Shown: in pieces, positions 39,881-48,716 of the stretch
Layout of the letters: each line of letters starts with the position of its first letter
Position numbering within the stretch: the stretch's first letter is position 1
Source of the DNA: Methylopila jiangsuensis
GTDB taxonomy: Bacteria > Pseudomonadota > Alphaproteobacteria > Rhizobiales > Methylopilaceae
Reading direction: 5' to 3'
Assembly (NCBI RefSeq): GCF_027922305.1
Contig: NZ_BSFK01000005.1
Location: 806,001-870,000, forward strand
Length of the DNA stretch: 64,000 bases
Made by a program: the position numbers and the translations under genes
The notes under the pieces: generated by a model
What the model saw: the letters and a program-made list of their open reading frames with translations, nothing else
The model's database searches: none
What the model was told of the DNA's origin: nothing

Positions 39881-41227
39881 ATGATCACCGCCGCCATTCG
39901 TCGTTCCGCCGCGCCGGCCGTCACGGCGCTGCTGCTCTCGGGCGTCGCGGGCTCCGCCCTCGCCGGCGCCTTCGCGCTGCGCGAGCAGAGCACGGTCGGA
40001 CAGGGGATGTCCTTCGCCGGCGCCGCGGCCGGCGGCGGCGATTCCATCTCCGGCATGTTCTGGAACCCGGCGCTGGTGAACCAGGTCGAGACGTTCCAGA
40101 GCGAGCAGCACGTCACCGGCGTGCTGCCCTCGTCCAAGATCAAGGCGGACGCCTCCACCCGCGCGGGCATCAACGCCATCACCGGCGGCCAAGGCGCGAC
40201 CGGGGACAGCGGCGAGATCGGCCAGGGCGCCCTGCTCGCCTCCGGCTACAACGCCTACCGCATCAACGACCGGGTGGCGGTCGGCCTGTCGGTGACCTCG
40301 CCCTTCGGTCTGGTGACCGACCCGCGCAAGGACTGGGCCGGCCAGTTCGTCGCCCGCTCGTCCAAGGTGCTCACCGTCAACGCCACGCCCACCGTCGGCT
40401 ACATCGTCAACGACTGGATCTCGGTCGCCGCCGGCCTGCAGGTGCAGTATTTCGACATCAGCCTGAAGCGCGCCACGCCGCTGCCGGCGCCCTTCACCCC
40501 CGGCAGCTTCCTCCCCGGCGCGGGCACCACCCGGCTGTCCGGCGACGACATCGGCTTCGGCTTCGTGGCGGGCGTGAACCTGAAGCCGTGGGACGGCGCC
40601 GATCTCGGCGTCGGCTACCGCTCCGCCACCAGCTACACGCTGAAGGGCAAGCTGCGCTCCAACACGCCGCTCGGGTCCAGCGTGCAGGGCATCAAGGCCA
40701 AGGTGGACCTGCCGGACAGCGTGACGGTGGGCTTCCGCCAGCGCGTCACCGAAACCTTCACCGCGCTGGTCGGCTTCGAATGGACCAACTGGGAGCAGTT
40801 CGACAGCTTCGCGGTGAAGAACCGCAGCACCGGCGCCAAGGTCACCGACCTGCCGTTCCACTACAAGGACGGCTACTTCCTGTCGGTGGGCGGCGAGTAC
40901 AAGGTGACCGAGGAGCTGACGGCGCGCGCGGGCGTGGCCTATGAGTGGTCGCCCATCAACAACAAGAACCGCACCGTGCGCCTGCCGGACGACGACCGCT
41001 GGTGGCTCTCCGCCGGCGCGAGCTACGGCGTGACCGACCGCATCGGCATGGACCTCGGCTATTCCTACGTGTTCGTGCCGGGCAAGTCCCGCATCCGCGA
41101 GGAGTTCGCGCCGGGCCTGCCGTTCGATTTCCGCGGCACGTCCAAGTCCGACGTCCACATCGTCAGCGCCGCCATCCGCTACAAGATCGGCGCTGAGGCC
41201 CCGCCGGCGCTCGTCACCAAGTACTGA
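39881..41227 (+). CDS. FadL/OmpP1-family outer-membrane hydrophobic-compound transporter
   Basis: A 448-residue beta-barrel. After the signal peptide (cleavage near SALA), the mature start GAFALREQSTVGQGMSFAGA is the FadL hatch N-terminus. The conserved FWNPALV (NPA) motif follows near residue 65, and the C-terminal part alternates hydrophobic strands. Members import long-chain fatty acids or aromatic hydrocarbons. ATG 39881 has GGAAG upstream; the open frame before it (from 39722) lacks a signal peptide. The 259-base gap to the divergent RTX gene must hold both promoters; nothing clear is seen. Confidence 0.92.
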   Translation: MITAAIRRSAAPAVTALLLSGVAGSALAGAFALREQSTVGQGMSFAGAAAGGGDSISGMFWNPALVNQVETFQSEQHVTGVLPSSKIKADASTRAGINAITGGQGATGDSGEIGQGALLASGYNAYRINDRVAVGLSVTSPFGLVTDPRKDWAGQFVARSSKVLTVNATPTVGYIVNDWISVAAGLQVQYFDISLKRATPLPAPFTPGSFLPGAGTTRLSGDDIGFGFVAGVNLKPWDGADLGVGYRSATSYTLKGKLRSNTPLGSSVQGIKAKVDLPDSVTVGFRQRVTETFTALVGFEWTNWEQFDSFAVKNRSTGAKVTDLPFHYKDGYFLSVGGEYKVTEELTARAGVAYEWSPINNKNRTVRLPDDDRWWLSAGASYGVTDRIGMDLGYSYVFVPGKSRIREEFAPGLPFDFRGTSKSDVHIVSAAIRYKIGAEAPPALVTKY

Positions 41228-41258
41228 CGCGCAGATTTTATGATCCCATGCGAAGGCA

Positions 41259-41285
41259 GGCCGGCCGCCCACGGGCGCGCCGGCC
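41259..41285. terminator. Hairpin between fadL-like and SDR genes
   Basis: An imperfect stem (GGCCGG/CCGGCC plus CGCCC/GGGCG with small bulges) 31 bases past the FadL-family stop, followed on the plus strand by GTCGTCGTTT. It probably acts as a shared terminator for two convergent genes. Confidence 0.4.
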
Positions 41286-41302
41286 GTCGTCGTTTGGGCC
41301 GA

Positions 41303-42082
41303 TCAGAACGCGCCGGGAAAGGCGCCGCCGTCGATCAGCAGGTTCTGACCGGTGAGGTAGCCGGCCTGCGCCGAGCAGAGATAGGCGCAGAGCTCGCCGA
41401 ATTCGGCCGGATCGCCGAAGCGGCGGGCGGGCACGGCCGCCATGCGGGTCGCCGCCACCTCCTCCGGCGTGACGCCGCGCAGGGCCGCCTCCGCCGGGAA
41501 GCCGCCGCGCAGGCGGTCGGTGTCGAACATGCCCGGCAGGATGTTGTTGATGGTGACGTTGCGGTGCGCGACCGTGCGCGCCACGCCCGCCAGAAAGGCG
41601 GTGAGCCCGGCCCGCGCCCCGCTCGACAGGTCGAGCCCCGGGATCGGCGCCTTCACCGAGGCCGAAGTGACGTTGACGATGCGGCCGAAGCCCCGCTCCG
41701 CCATGCCGTCGATCACCCGCTGGATCAGCTCGATCGGCGTAACCATGTTGGCGACCACGCCCGCGAGCATGGCGTCGCGGTCGAGGGTCCGGAAGTCCTT
41801 GCGGGGCGGGCCGGCGTTGTTGGTGACGAGGATGTCCGCCTGCGGCGCGGCGGCGAGGAGCGCGTCCTGCCCCTCCCGGGTCGCCACGTCGGCGGCGACG
41901 GCGATCACCTCCGCGCCGGTCGCCTCGCGAATGGCGGCGGCCGTCGCGTCCAGCCGCGCGGCGTCGCGCCCGTTGACGACGACGCGGGCGCCCTCCCGGG
42001 CCAGGGCCTGGGCGCAGGCGCGACCAAGCCCCTTGCTGGAGGCGCAGACGATGGCGGTGCGGCCGGCGATGCCGAGATCCAT
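41303..42082 (-). CDS. SDR-fold protein with substituted Tyr/Lys active site
   Basis: A 259-residue short-chain dehydrogenase fold: the cofactor motif ASSKGLG (TGxxxGxG variant) near residue 14, NNAG near 88 and the Ser-containing VNVTSAS near 137. Where classical enzymes have Tyr-x-x-x-Lys before A-G-L, this one reads SSGARAGL, so Tyr is Ser and Lys is Arg. I recall an SDR subgroup in alphaproteobacteria with this NGAR/SGAR form, so it is probably not a mutation, but catalysis by the standard mechanism is doubtful. It may be misannotated as 3-oxoacyl-ACP reductase. Confidence 0.85.
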   Translation of the reverse strand: MDLGIAGRTAIVCASSKGLGRACAQALAREGARVVVNGRDAARLDATAAAIREATGAEVIAVAADVATREGQDALLAAAPQADILVTNNAGPPRKDFRTLDRDAMLAGVVANMVTPIELIQRVIDGMAERGFGRIVNVTSASVKAPIPGLDLSSGARAGLTAFLAGVARTVAHRNVTINNILPGMFDTDRLRGGFPAEAALRGVTPEEVAATRMAAVPARRFGDPAEFGELCAYLCSAQAGYLTGQNLLIDGGAFPGAF

Positions 42083-42154
42083 GGGCGTGGCTCCTTGTAA
42101 GGTCCGGCGGACTTTTAAGGCCGCGGGCCTGCGGGTAAAGCCTTTCGGCCGCGC

Positions 42155-42185
42155 AAAAAGAAAGCCGGCGCGACGGCCGGCTTTC
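42155..42185 (-). terminator. Rho-independent terminator of the DUF2852 gene
   Basis: On the minus strand a 9-bp stem GAAAGCCGG/CCGGCTTTC with an 8-base loop is followed by TTTTTGC. It sits 25 bases beyond the stop of the DUF2852 gene and upstream of the SDR gene, separating the two transcripts. Confidence 0.8.
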
Positions 42186-42210
42186 CACCTTTGGGACGTT
42201 GGGTTCAGGT

Positions 42211-42678
42211 TCAGCCCTGACCGCGCTCGCGCATGAAGCGCTCGAACGCCTCGCGCTGGCGGGCGTCGTCGAAGGCGCCGCGCTCGGCCGCGAGATGGGC
42301 CTCGAACGCCGCCGTGGTCTCGTCGACCCTGCGGCGCTCGGCGGCCAGACGCTCCAGCTCGGAAGCGCGCCAGGCGTCGAAGGCGGCGTTGCCGGTGGCG
42401 CGCTCGCGCGCCGCGCCGCCGCAGCCGCCCATGGCGCGGGTGAAGTCGTCCGCGGCCCTGCGGGCGGCGGAGCCGAAGTCGCCGGCGCCGCGCAGCGGGC
42501 TCTGCGCGCTTCTGGCCCAGGCCGCGATCTGCCGGCCCCAGAGCACATAGGCGATCACCGCCAGGCCGAGCGGCCAGAACACGATGAAGCCGATCACCAT
42601 CAGCGCGATGGTGAGGGCGTTCCAGCGGTGGGGGACGCCCGGAATGACGGCGTCGTCCAGGTAGGGGTTGGAAGTCAT
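42211..42678 (-). CDS. DUF2852 membrane protein
   Basis: A 155-residue protein with one or two membrane segments near residues 22-48 (ALTIALMVIGFIVFWPLGLAV), the hallmark of alphaproteobacterial DUF2852. A Gly/Arg-rich linker and a charged helical end (AFEAHLAAERGAFDDARQRE) follow. Function is unknown in the family. It is monocistronic by its own terminator. Confidence 0.85.
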   Translation of the reverse strand: MTSNPYLDDAVIPGVPHRWNALTIALMVIGFIVFWPLGLAVIAYVLWGRQIAAWARSAQSPLRGAGDFGSAARRAADDFTRAMGGCGGAARERATGNAAFDAWRASELERLAAERRRVDETTAAFEAHLAAERGAFDDARQREAFERFMRERGQG

Positions 42679-42901
42679 TCCTCGGTCTCTCCTCGAACGT
42701 TCCCGCGGCGTCCGGCGGAAAAAGCGTTCCGGCGGTAACGGGTTACGGAAGAGGTGGCGATGGCGGGGCCGGCGTTCAAGACGTCGTGGCCCGCGCCTTG
42801 CGCCGCTGGACGCGGGCGCGCGCCGCTCCAGCTTCTCACGGGCGCGTCATAAGAGTGAGACGAAACCAGCTTATGCCGCAGGTTAGGGACCAGCTCGGAG
42901 A

Positions 42902-43723
42902 ATGAACATGTCCGATTCTGAGGAAGGCCGCCGGTTTCGCGCCCTGTTCATCTCCGACGTCCATCTCGGCACCAAGGGTTGCCAGGCGGAACTTCTGCTC
43001 GACTTCCTGAAGCACCACGAAGCGGACACGATCTATCTCGTGGGCGACATCGTGGACGGCTGGCGCCTGCGCCAGAGCTGGCACTGGCCGCAGACCCACA
43101 ACGACGTGGTGCAGAAGCTGCTGCGCAAGGCGCGCAAGGGCGCCAAGGTGGTCTACCTGCCGGGCAACCACGACGAGTTCCTGCGCAGCTACTACGGCTC
43201 GCATTTCGGCGGCATCGAGGTGGTGGAGACCGCGATCCACGAGAGCGCCAACGGCAAGCGCTATCTCGTGATCCACGGCGACATCTTCGACATGGTGGTG
43301 CGGCACGCCAAGTGGCTCGCCTTCCTGGGCGACTGGGCCTACGAGACCGCGCTGATGGTCAACACCTACCTCAATCTGGCGCGGCGCAAGCTCGGTTTCC
43401 CCTACTGGTCGCTGTCGGCCTGGGCCAAGCTGAAGGTGAAGAACGCGGTCAACTTCATCGGCAAGTTCGAGGAGACCCTGTCGGCGGAGGCCCGCAAGCA
43501 GGAGGTGGAGGGCGTGATCTGCGGCCACATCCACCACGCGACCATGCATGACATGAACGGCATCGACTACATCAACACCGGCGACTGGGTTGAAAGCTGC
43601 ACGGCGGTGGCCGAAAACTACGATGGCCGCTTCGAGCTGATCCGCTGGGCGGAGCATGCGGCCGGCCTCGCCGCCCGTCCCGCAGTCGAAGCCGAAGGGC
43701 CCGGCGTCCGCGCCGCCGCCTGA
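42902..43723 (+). CDS. plcP: PlcP-type phospholipase C / LpxH-like metallophosphoesterase
   Basis: A 273-residue calcineurin-like phosphoesterase. Metal ligands are visible: SDVHLG, GDIVDGW, PGNHDEF, VIHGDIFD and GHIHHATMHD. These proteins are often annotated as UDP-2,3-diacylglucosamine hydrolase, but the glycosyltransferase 40 bases downstream marks it as PlcP, which in rhizobia and marine Roseobacter releases diacylglycerol from phospholipids under phosphate limitation. No convincing Pho box is visible upstream. A second in-frame ATG at 42908 is possible. Confidence 0.82.
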   Translation: MNMSDSEEGRRFRALFISDVHLGTKGCQAELLLDFLKHHEADTIYLVGDIVDGWRLRQSWHWPQTHNDVVQKLLRKARKGAKVVYLPGNHDEFLRSYYGSHFGGIEVVETAIHESANGKRYLVIHGDIFDMVVRHAKWLAFLGDWAYETALMVNTYLNLARRKLGFPYWSLSAWAKLKVKNAVNFIGKFEETLSAEARKQEVEGVICGHIHHATMHDMNGIDYINTGDWVESCTAVAENYDGRFELIRWAEHAAGLAARPAVEAEGPGVRAAA

Positions 43724-43763
43724 CATCGTGGTCGCGCCGAACGCGCGTTGAGGTTGCCGCCGA

Positions 43764-44795
43764 ATGCGCGTGCTCGTGGTCACCGATGCGTGGCGGCCCC
43801 AGGTCAACGGGGTCGTCCGCACCATCGAACATCTGATCGAACACGCGCCGGCCTTCGGCGTGGAGATCGCGCTGCTGGCGCCGGACCAGTTCCGCACGCT
43901 GCCCATGCCGACCTATCCGGAAATCCGCTTGTCTCTTGCGCGCCCCGGCGCGGTGGAGAAGCTGATCGCCGACGCGCGCGCCGACCACGTCCACATCTCC
44001 ACCGAAGGCCCGCTGGGGCTCGCCGCGCGGCGAGCCTGCCTGCGCGCGGGCCGGCCGTTCACGACCAGCTACCACACCAAGTTCCCGGAATATGTGCGCC
44101 GCCGGGCGCCGATCCCGGAACGCTGGACCTACGCCTGGCTGCGCCGGTTCCACAACGCCGGCGACGGGATCATGGTGGCCACCGCCTCGCTCAAGCGCGA
44201 CCTCGAGGCGCGGGGCTTCAAGCGGCTGATGCACTGGAGCCGCGGCGTCGACGCCGACCGGTTCAAGCCGGACCCCGACGCTCGCGCCTTCGACCTGCCG
44301 CGGCCGATCTTCCTCTATGTGGGCCGGGTGGCGACCGAGAAGAACATCGAGGCGTTTCTGGCGCTCGACCTGCCGGGCTCCAAGGTGGTGGTGGGCGACG
44401 GGCCGCAGCGGGCGGGGCTTGAGGCCGCTTATCCCGACGCGCATTTCACCGGCACGCTGGAGGGCGAGGCGCTGGCCCGCGCCTACGCCTCGTCGGACGT
44501 GTTCGTGTTCCCGAGCCGCACCGACACCTTCGGCATCGTGGTGCTGGAGGCGCTGGCGAGCGGCGTGCCCGTTGCGGCCTACCCCGTCACCGGCCCGCTC
44601 GACGTGCTGGAGGGCACCGGCGCCGGCGCGCTGGACGAAGACCTGCGCAAAGCGGCGCTCGCCGCGCTCGAGCTGTCCGGCGAGGACGCCCGCCGGGTGG
44701 CCCTGGCCCATGGCTGGCGCGAGGCCACCGCCCTGTTCGTGGAGAACGTGCGCAGCGTGATCGCGAACGCCGACGCCGCCGGACGGGCCGCCTGA
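43764..44795 (+). CDS. agt: Diacylglycerol glycosyltransferase Agt-type (GT4)
   Basis: A 343-residue GT-B glycosyltransferase: the N-terminal TDAWRPQVNGVVRTIEHL is typical of SqdX/Agt-like enzymes. The donor-binding C-terminal half has FLYVGRVATEKNIEAFLAL, VVGDGPQ and the ExxxE-like DTFGIVVLEALASGVPVAAY. Paired with plcP it should glycosylate the diacylglycerol that PlcP releases, making glycolipids that replace phospholipids. The sugar (glucose, galactose or glucuronate) cannot be read from sequence. Confidence 0.8.
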   Translation: MRVLVVTDAWRPQVNGVVRTIEHLIEHAPAFGVEIALLAPDQFRTLPMPTYPEIRLSLARPGAVEKLIADARADHVHISTEGPLGLAARRACLRAGRPFTTSYHTKFPEYVRRRAPIPERWTYAWLRRFHNAGDGIMVATASLKRDLEARGFKRLMHWSRGVDADRFKPDPDARAFDLPRPIFLYVGRVATEKNIEAFLALDLPGSKVVVGDGPQRAGLEAAYPDAHFTGTLEGEALARAYASSDVFVFPSRTDTFGIVVLEALASGVPVAAYPVTGPLDVLEGTGAGALDEDLRKAALAALELSGEDARRVALAHGWREATALFVENVRSVIANADAAGRAA

Positions 44796-44814
44796 ACCGC
44801 GGCCGGCGGAGCGG

Positions 44815-45633
44815 TCAGCGCTCCGCCAACGGCCACCAGGCGTGGAAGTGATGCACCGGCCCGTGGCCGTGGCCGATGTTCAGGTCGTCGGCCTGATCGA
44901 GCGCGGCGCGCAGATAGGCTTTCGCCGCCGCCACCGCATCCTCCAGCCCGGCGCCCTTCGCAAGTCCCGCCGCCACCGCCGACGACAGCGTGCAGCCGGT
45001 GCCGTGGGTGTTGCGGGTGACGCGGCGGGGCCCGATGAAGCGACGCGCTGCGCCCTCCGCGGTTCTGAGCACGTCGACGCTGTCCGGCCCGTCGCCGTGG
45101 CCGCCCTTGACCAGAACGGCGCGGGCGCCGAGCGCCAGCAGCGCCTCCGCCTGCGCCGCCATCTCGGCCTCGTCGCGGGCGATGGCGCGGCCCGTCAGCA
45201 CCGCCGCCTCGGGCAGGTTGGGGGTCAGCAGCGTGGCGAGCGGGATCAGGCGGCGGGTCAGCGTCTCGACCGCATCTTCGCTGAGCAGTCGCGCGCCCGA
45301 ACTCGCCACCATCACCGGATCGACCACCACCGCCTTCGGCGCCCGGCGCGTGAGCGCCTCGGCGATCGCTTCGATGGTGGCGCTCTGGGACACCATGCCG
45401 ATCTTCACCGCGCCGACGGCGAGATCATCGAACACCGCGTCGATCTGCGCCGTCACCATGTCCGCGGGCACGTCGTGGATGGCGGTGACGCCGCGGGTGT
45501 TCTGGGCGGTGAGCGCGACGATGGCGGAGGCGCCGTAGACGCCGAGCGCGGAGAAGGTTTTGAGATCGGCCTGAACGCCCGCGCCTCCCGAGGAATCGGA
45601 GCCGGCGACGGTGAGGGCGATGGGCGTGCTCAT
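44815..45633 (-). CDS. thiD: Hydroxymethylpyrimidine/phosphomethylpyrimidine kinase
   Basis: A 272-residue ribokinase-fold enzyme phosphorylating HMP and HMP-P in thiamine synthesis. It starts IALTVAGSDSSGGAGVQADLK, with later VVDPVMVASSGARLLSEDAV, LLTPNLPEAAVLTG and the anion-hole/catalytic NTHGTGCTLSSAVAAGLA. Length and motifs match ThiD. It lies convergent with agt, 19 bases from its stop; no other thiamine genes are present. Confidence 0.96.
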   Translation of the reverse strand: MSTPIALTVAGSDSSGGAGVQADLKTFSALGVYGASAIVALTAQNTRGVTAIHDVPADMVTAQIDAVFDDLAVGAVKIGMVSQSATIEAIAEALTRRAPKAVVVDPVMVASSGARLLSEDAVETLTRRLIPLATLLTPNLPEAAVLTGRAIARDEAEMAAQAEALLALGARAVLVKGGHGDGPDSVDVLRTAEGAARRFIGPRRVTRNTHGTGCTLSSAVAAGLAKGAGLEDAVAAAKAYLRAALDQADDLNIGHGHGPVHHFHAWWPLAER

Positions 45634-45676
45634 GCCACTGGCATACCGGGCCGCGCGGCGGCGGCCAAGGGGCGCC

Positions 45677-46678
45677 TCACACCGTCGGCGAGGGCGGCGC
45701 GGCCTTGGCGGCGCGGGCGCGCTTCAGGCCGAGCCGCCGCTCCACCCACGCCACCGCCGCCCCCGACGCCACCACCACGGCGCCGCCGGCCGCGACCCAC
45801 GCGGACGGCAGGTCGCCGAACGCGACAAGCCCGATGATCAGCGCCCACAGGATGCTGGTGTATTCGAACGGCGCGATCAGCGAGGCGTCGGCGTGGCGGT
45901 AGCTTTCGGTCAGCAGGATCTGCGCCACGCCGCCCACCAGCCCGACGCCCACAAGCAGCGCCGCCTCGCGCCCGTCCGCCGGCCAGCGCCAGCCGAACAG
46001 CGCGGAGATCACCAGCCCCGTCACCATGCTCCACAGCGTGAAGTAGAACACGATGGCGCCGGTGCCCTCGCTCTGGGTCAGGCGGCGGATCTGGATCATG
46101 GCGCCGGCGGTCAGCACGGTCGCGCCCACGGCGAAGGCGGCGCCCACCGCGGTCTCGCTCGCGCCCTCGGCGCCGCTCAGCGCGCTGGCCAGAGCGCCGG
46201 ACTGAAGCTGCGGCCACAGCATCGCCAGCACGCCGCTGAGGCCCACCGCGATCGCGGCCCAGCGGTGCGGCCCCACATGCTCCCGCAGCAGCAGCGCGGC
46301 GAAGACCACCGTGAACAGCGGCGAGGCGTAGCCGAGCGCCGTCGCGTCCGGCAGCGGCAGGCGGGCGAGGCCCGCGAACATGCAGAACATGGAGGCGACG
46401 CCCACCGCGCCGCGCAGCGCGTGGCCCACGGGCCGCCGCGTCTTCAGCGCGGCCCCCACCCCGCCGCGCCAGACGAGCCACGTCATCAAGGGCGCGAGCG
46501 CGAAGAAGGAGCGCGCGAACACCACCTGCCCCGTGGGCACGTCCGGTCCCAGCGCCCGGATGAGCGCGGCCATGATCGTGAACAGCAGGGCGGAGAGAAC
46601 CTTGAGGCCGACGCCGAGAAACATGAGGAACGAACGGAACCACGCATGCGGGATGTGGGGGCGTGGGCTGCCTACCAC
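45677..46678 (-). CDS. DMT-superfamily EamA transporter
   Basis: A 333-residue permease with about ten hydrophobic segments in two EamA repeats (first near residues 20-150, second near 180-315). Substrate is unknown; members export metabolites or amino acids. The start used is GTG 46678 with GAGG just upstream; ATG at codon 19 is an alternative without a clear ribosome site. Its neighbours, thiD and a PAP2 phosphatase, give no functional clue. Confidence 0.88.
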   Translation of the reverse strand: MVGSPRPHIPHAWFRSFLMFLGVGLKVLSALLFTIMAALIRALGPDVPTGQVVFARSFFALAPLMTWLVWRGGVGAALKTRRPVGHALRGAVGVASMFCMFAGLARLPLPDATALGYASPLFTVVFAALLLREHVGPHRWAAIAVGLSGVLAMLWPQLQSGALASALSGAEGASETAVGAAFAVGATVLTAGAMIQIRRLTQSEGTGAIVFYFTLWSMVTGLVISALFGWRWPADGREAALLVGVGLVGGVAQILLTESYRHADASLIAPFEYTSILWALIIGLVAFGDLPSAWVAAGGAVVVASGAAVAWVERRLGLKRARAAKAAPPSPTV

Positions 46679-46734
46679 GATCCTCGCGGACGCGCGCGAC
46701 GCGCCTCACGACGATCGCGCATGGCCGCCCTGCC

Positions 46735-47469
46735 CTAACCGGGCTCGGCGGCCGCGGCGTCGGTCTCGTCGCCCCTCGGCCGGAGCCAGCGCGCCACAAG
46801 CCAGCACATCAGCGCCCAGGAGGCGCCGAGGCACCAGCCGGCCAGCACGTCGGTCGGGTAATGCACGCCGAGATAGACCCGGCTGACGCCGATCACCAGC
46901 GTCAGCACGACCCCCACCCCGAAGATCAGCGCGCGCACCGAACGACGGCTCTCGGTGCGGGCGAGCAGCGCGCCGAGCGTCAGATAGGTCGCGGCCGACA
47001 GCATGGCGTGGCCGCTCGGAAAGCTGGCGGAGCTGACGTTCACCAGATGGTCGACCAGCTCCGGACGGGGCCGCGCGAAGCCCACCTTCAGCGCCGAGGA
47101 CAGCAGCGCGCCGCCCGCCACCGCGGCCAGCACCAGCGCCGCCGCGCCCCGCCGGGCGGTGATGGCGAGATAGGCCAGAACCACCACGGTCAGCAGGGTC
47201 AGCACCGTCCAGCCGCCGAGCGCGGTGATGTCCACCATGGCGGCCTCCAGCCACCACGGCCCGACCGGCCGCGCCAGATCGCCCGGCTGGCGCAGGGCGA
47301 GCAGGACGGCCTCGTCGAAATGGACCGTCTCGCCTTCCGCCATCTCGTCCGCGATCTTGACGAAGGCGAAGAGCATGCCCGAGATCACCAGGAAGGCGAC
47401 GAGGGTGTTGAACTCCGGCAGACGCCAGGCGGGCGTCCAGCGCGTGAGGGAGAACAAAGGCTTATCCAC
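46735..47469 (-). CDS. PAP2-family membrane phosphatase
   Basis: A 244-residue membrane protein with about five helices and the three lipid-phosphatase motifs: KVGFARPRPE (motif 1, near residue 123), SFPSGHAML (motif 2, near 146) and SRVYLGVHYPTDV (motif 3, near 195). It should dephosphorylate a lipid phosphate such as phosphatidate or undecaprenyl pyrophosphate. Thematically it could join the plcP/agt lipid remodelling nearby; this is inference. Confidence 0.92.
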   Translation of the reverse strand: MDKPLFSLTRWTPAWRLPEFNTLVAFLVISGMLFAFVKIADEMAEGETVHFDEAVLLALRQPGDLARPVGPWWLEAAMVDITALGGWTVLTLLTVVVLAYLAITARRGAAALVLAAVAGGALLSSALKVGFARPRPELVDHLVNVSSASFPSGHAMLSAATYLTLGALLARTESRRSVRALIFGVGVVLTLVIGVSRVYLGVHYPTDVLAGWCLGASWALMCWLVARWLRPRGDETDAAAAEPG

Positions 47470-47564
47470 GACAGCTCGCTGGCAGGTTGGGGTTCGCCGC
47501 GCTCAGATAGCGCGCCGCGCCGTCGCCGCCATGAGGGAACGCGCGGGACAGGCCTTCACAAGCG

Positions 47565-47597
47565 CGAAAGGCCCGCCGGGCGCCGGCGGGCCTTTCG
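47565..47597 (-). terminator. Rho-independent terminator of the transglycosylase gene
   Basis: A perfect 15-bp GC-rich stem (47565-47579 with 47583-47597) and 3-base loop, with CTTTCG/CGAAAG at its base, 22 bases beyond the stop of the MltB-like gene. A poly-U run is absent beyond the stem. Confidence 0.75.
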
Positions 47598-47618
47598 TTC
47601 CTTCGTGCGGGAGACGCC

Positions 47619-48461
47619 TCAGCGCTGGGCGCGCGAGCCGCCCTGGTCGATCTGGGTGGCGGCGTAGGCTATGGCGCGCTGGTAGACGCGGGCCTTGTTC
47701 CACTCCGCGAGCACCGCGAAGTTGGCCGAGCCTTCCTCCCAGCCGCCGCCGGCGCGCCAGCCCTTGGCGCGCAGATAGTTGGCGATGGAGGCCAGCGTGT
47801 CGGCGGAGGAGCGCACCATGTCGCGGCGGCCGTCGCCGTCGCCGTCGACCGCGTATTTCAGGTAGTTGGACGGCAGGAACTGGGCCTGGCCGATCTCGCC
47901 GTGCTCGGCGCCGCGCATCTCGCCCATGGTCAGGTCGCCGCGGTCGACGAGCTGCATGGCGGCGATCAGCTCGCGCTGGAACATCTCCGTGCGGCGGCAG
48001 TCGTAGGCCAGCGTCGCGAGGCCGTTGTAAACGTTCTTCTTGCCCTGGATGGCGCCGAAGGCGGTCTCCATGCCCCAGATGGTGGCGAGGATCGGGGCCG
48101 GGACGCCGTACTGCGCCTCGATGCGGTCGAACAGCGCCTTGTTGCGCTGGATGCGCGAGCGGGCCTGGGAGATCAGCGAGGCCGGCGCGCGCTTGGCGAC
48201 GAACTGCTCGAAGCTGAGCTTGAACGGCTTCTGGGTGCGGTCGTAGGCGATCAGCCGGCTGTCGTAGGACACGCCGGACAGCGCCGCCTGCGCCACGCGC
48301 GGCGAGATGCCCCTGGAGACGGCCTCCCGCTCGAAGTCCTGCACCCAGGCGTTGAAGCCGGAGGGACCGTCGCCGCAGGGCGCGGCCGAGGCGGCGCCGC
48401 CGCCAAGGACCATGCCGAGGCCGACGAGGGCGCCGACAAGACGTTTGTGGGTGGATCGCAT
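47619..48461 (-). CDS. Lytic murein transglycosylase (MltB-like)
   Basis: A 280-residue periplasmic enzyme cleaving peptidoglycan to anhydro-muropeptides. The signal peptide ends at AASA (residues 23-26). The MltB-type catalytic Glu132 is in IWGMETAFGAI, and GEIGQAQFLPSNYLKYAVDGDGDG follows. No C-terminal peptidoglycan-binding domain is present. Its products are what the AmpG-type transporter at 3.2-4.5 kb would import, though the genes are far apart. Confidence 0.93.
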   Translation of the reverse strand: MRSTHKRLVGALVGLGMVLGGGAASAAPCGDGPSGFNAWVQDFEREAVSRGISPRVAQAALSGVSYDSRLIAYDRTQKPFKLSFEQFVAKRAPASLISQARSRIQRNKALFDRIEAQYGVPAPILATIWGMETAFGAIQGKKNVYNGLATLAYDCRRTEMFQRELIAAMQLVDRGDLTMGEMRGAEHGEIGQAQFLPSNYLKYAVDGDGDGRRDMVRSSADTLASIANYLRAKGWRAGGGWEEGSANFAVLAEWNKARVYQRAIAYAATQIDQGGSRAQR

Positions 48462-48716
48462 GGGTGCTCCGCCGCGTTTTTCTGGTTCTGCTGCAGTCGT
48501 TCCGCCTGATGCGAAACGATCGGGGCTTGGAAAAAGACTGTCCGCCCCAAGGACGGGCGGCGCGCCGACTAAGATTGACGCTCCGCGGCATTTTCGTGGT
48601 CGAAGGTTACCGTTTCAATCACGGACGACGTCACTTCAGCGCGCGCCGTGGCGCGGCGGCAACACGTCTGCGTCACCCGACAAGGCGCCGTCTCCCGGCA
48701 GGCCCCGGCGCGCCTT

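Noticed and set aside
42902-43723. LpxH (lipid A) assignment for the metallophosphoesterase
   Set aside because: The neighbouring glycosyltransferase pairs it with the PlcP group, and many alphaproteobacteria use LpxI for lipid A. Kept as an alternative only.
48462-48716. A gene or ncRNA in the 255-base gap between transglycosylase and hydrolase genes
   Set aside because: Short frames are shadows. There is a partial inverted repeat near 48682-48716 but it is not a clean hairpin or terminator.
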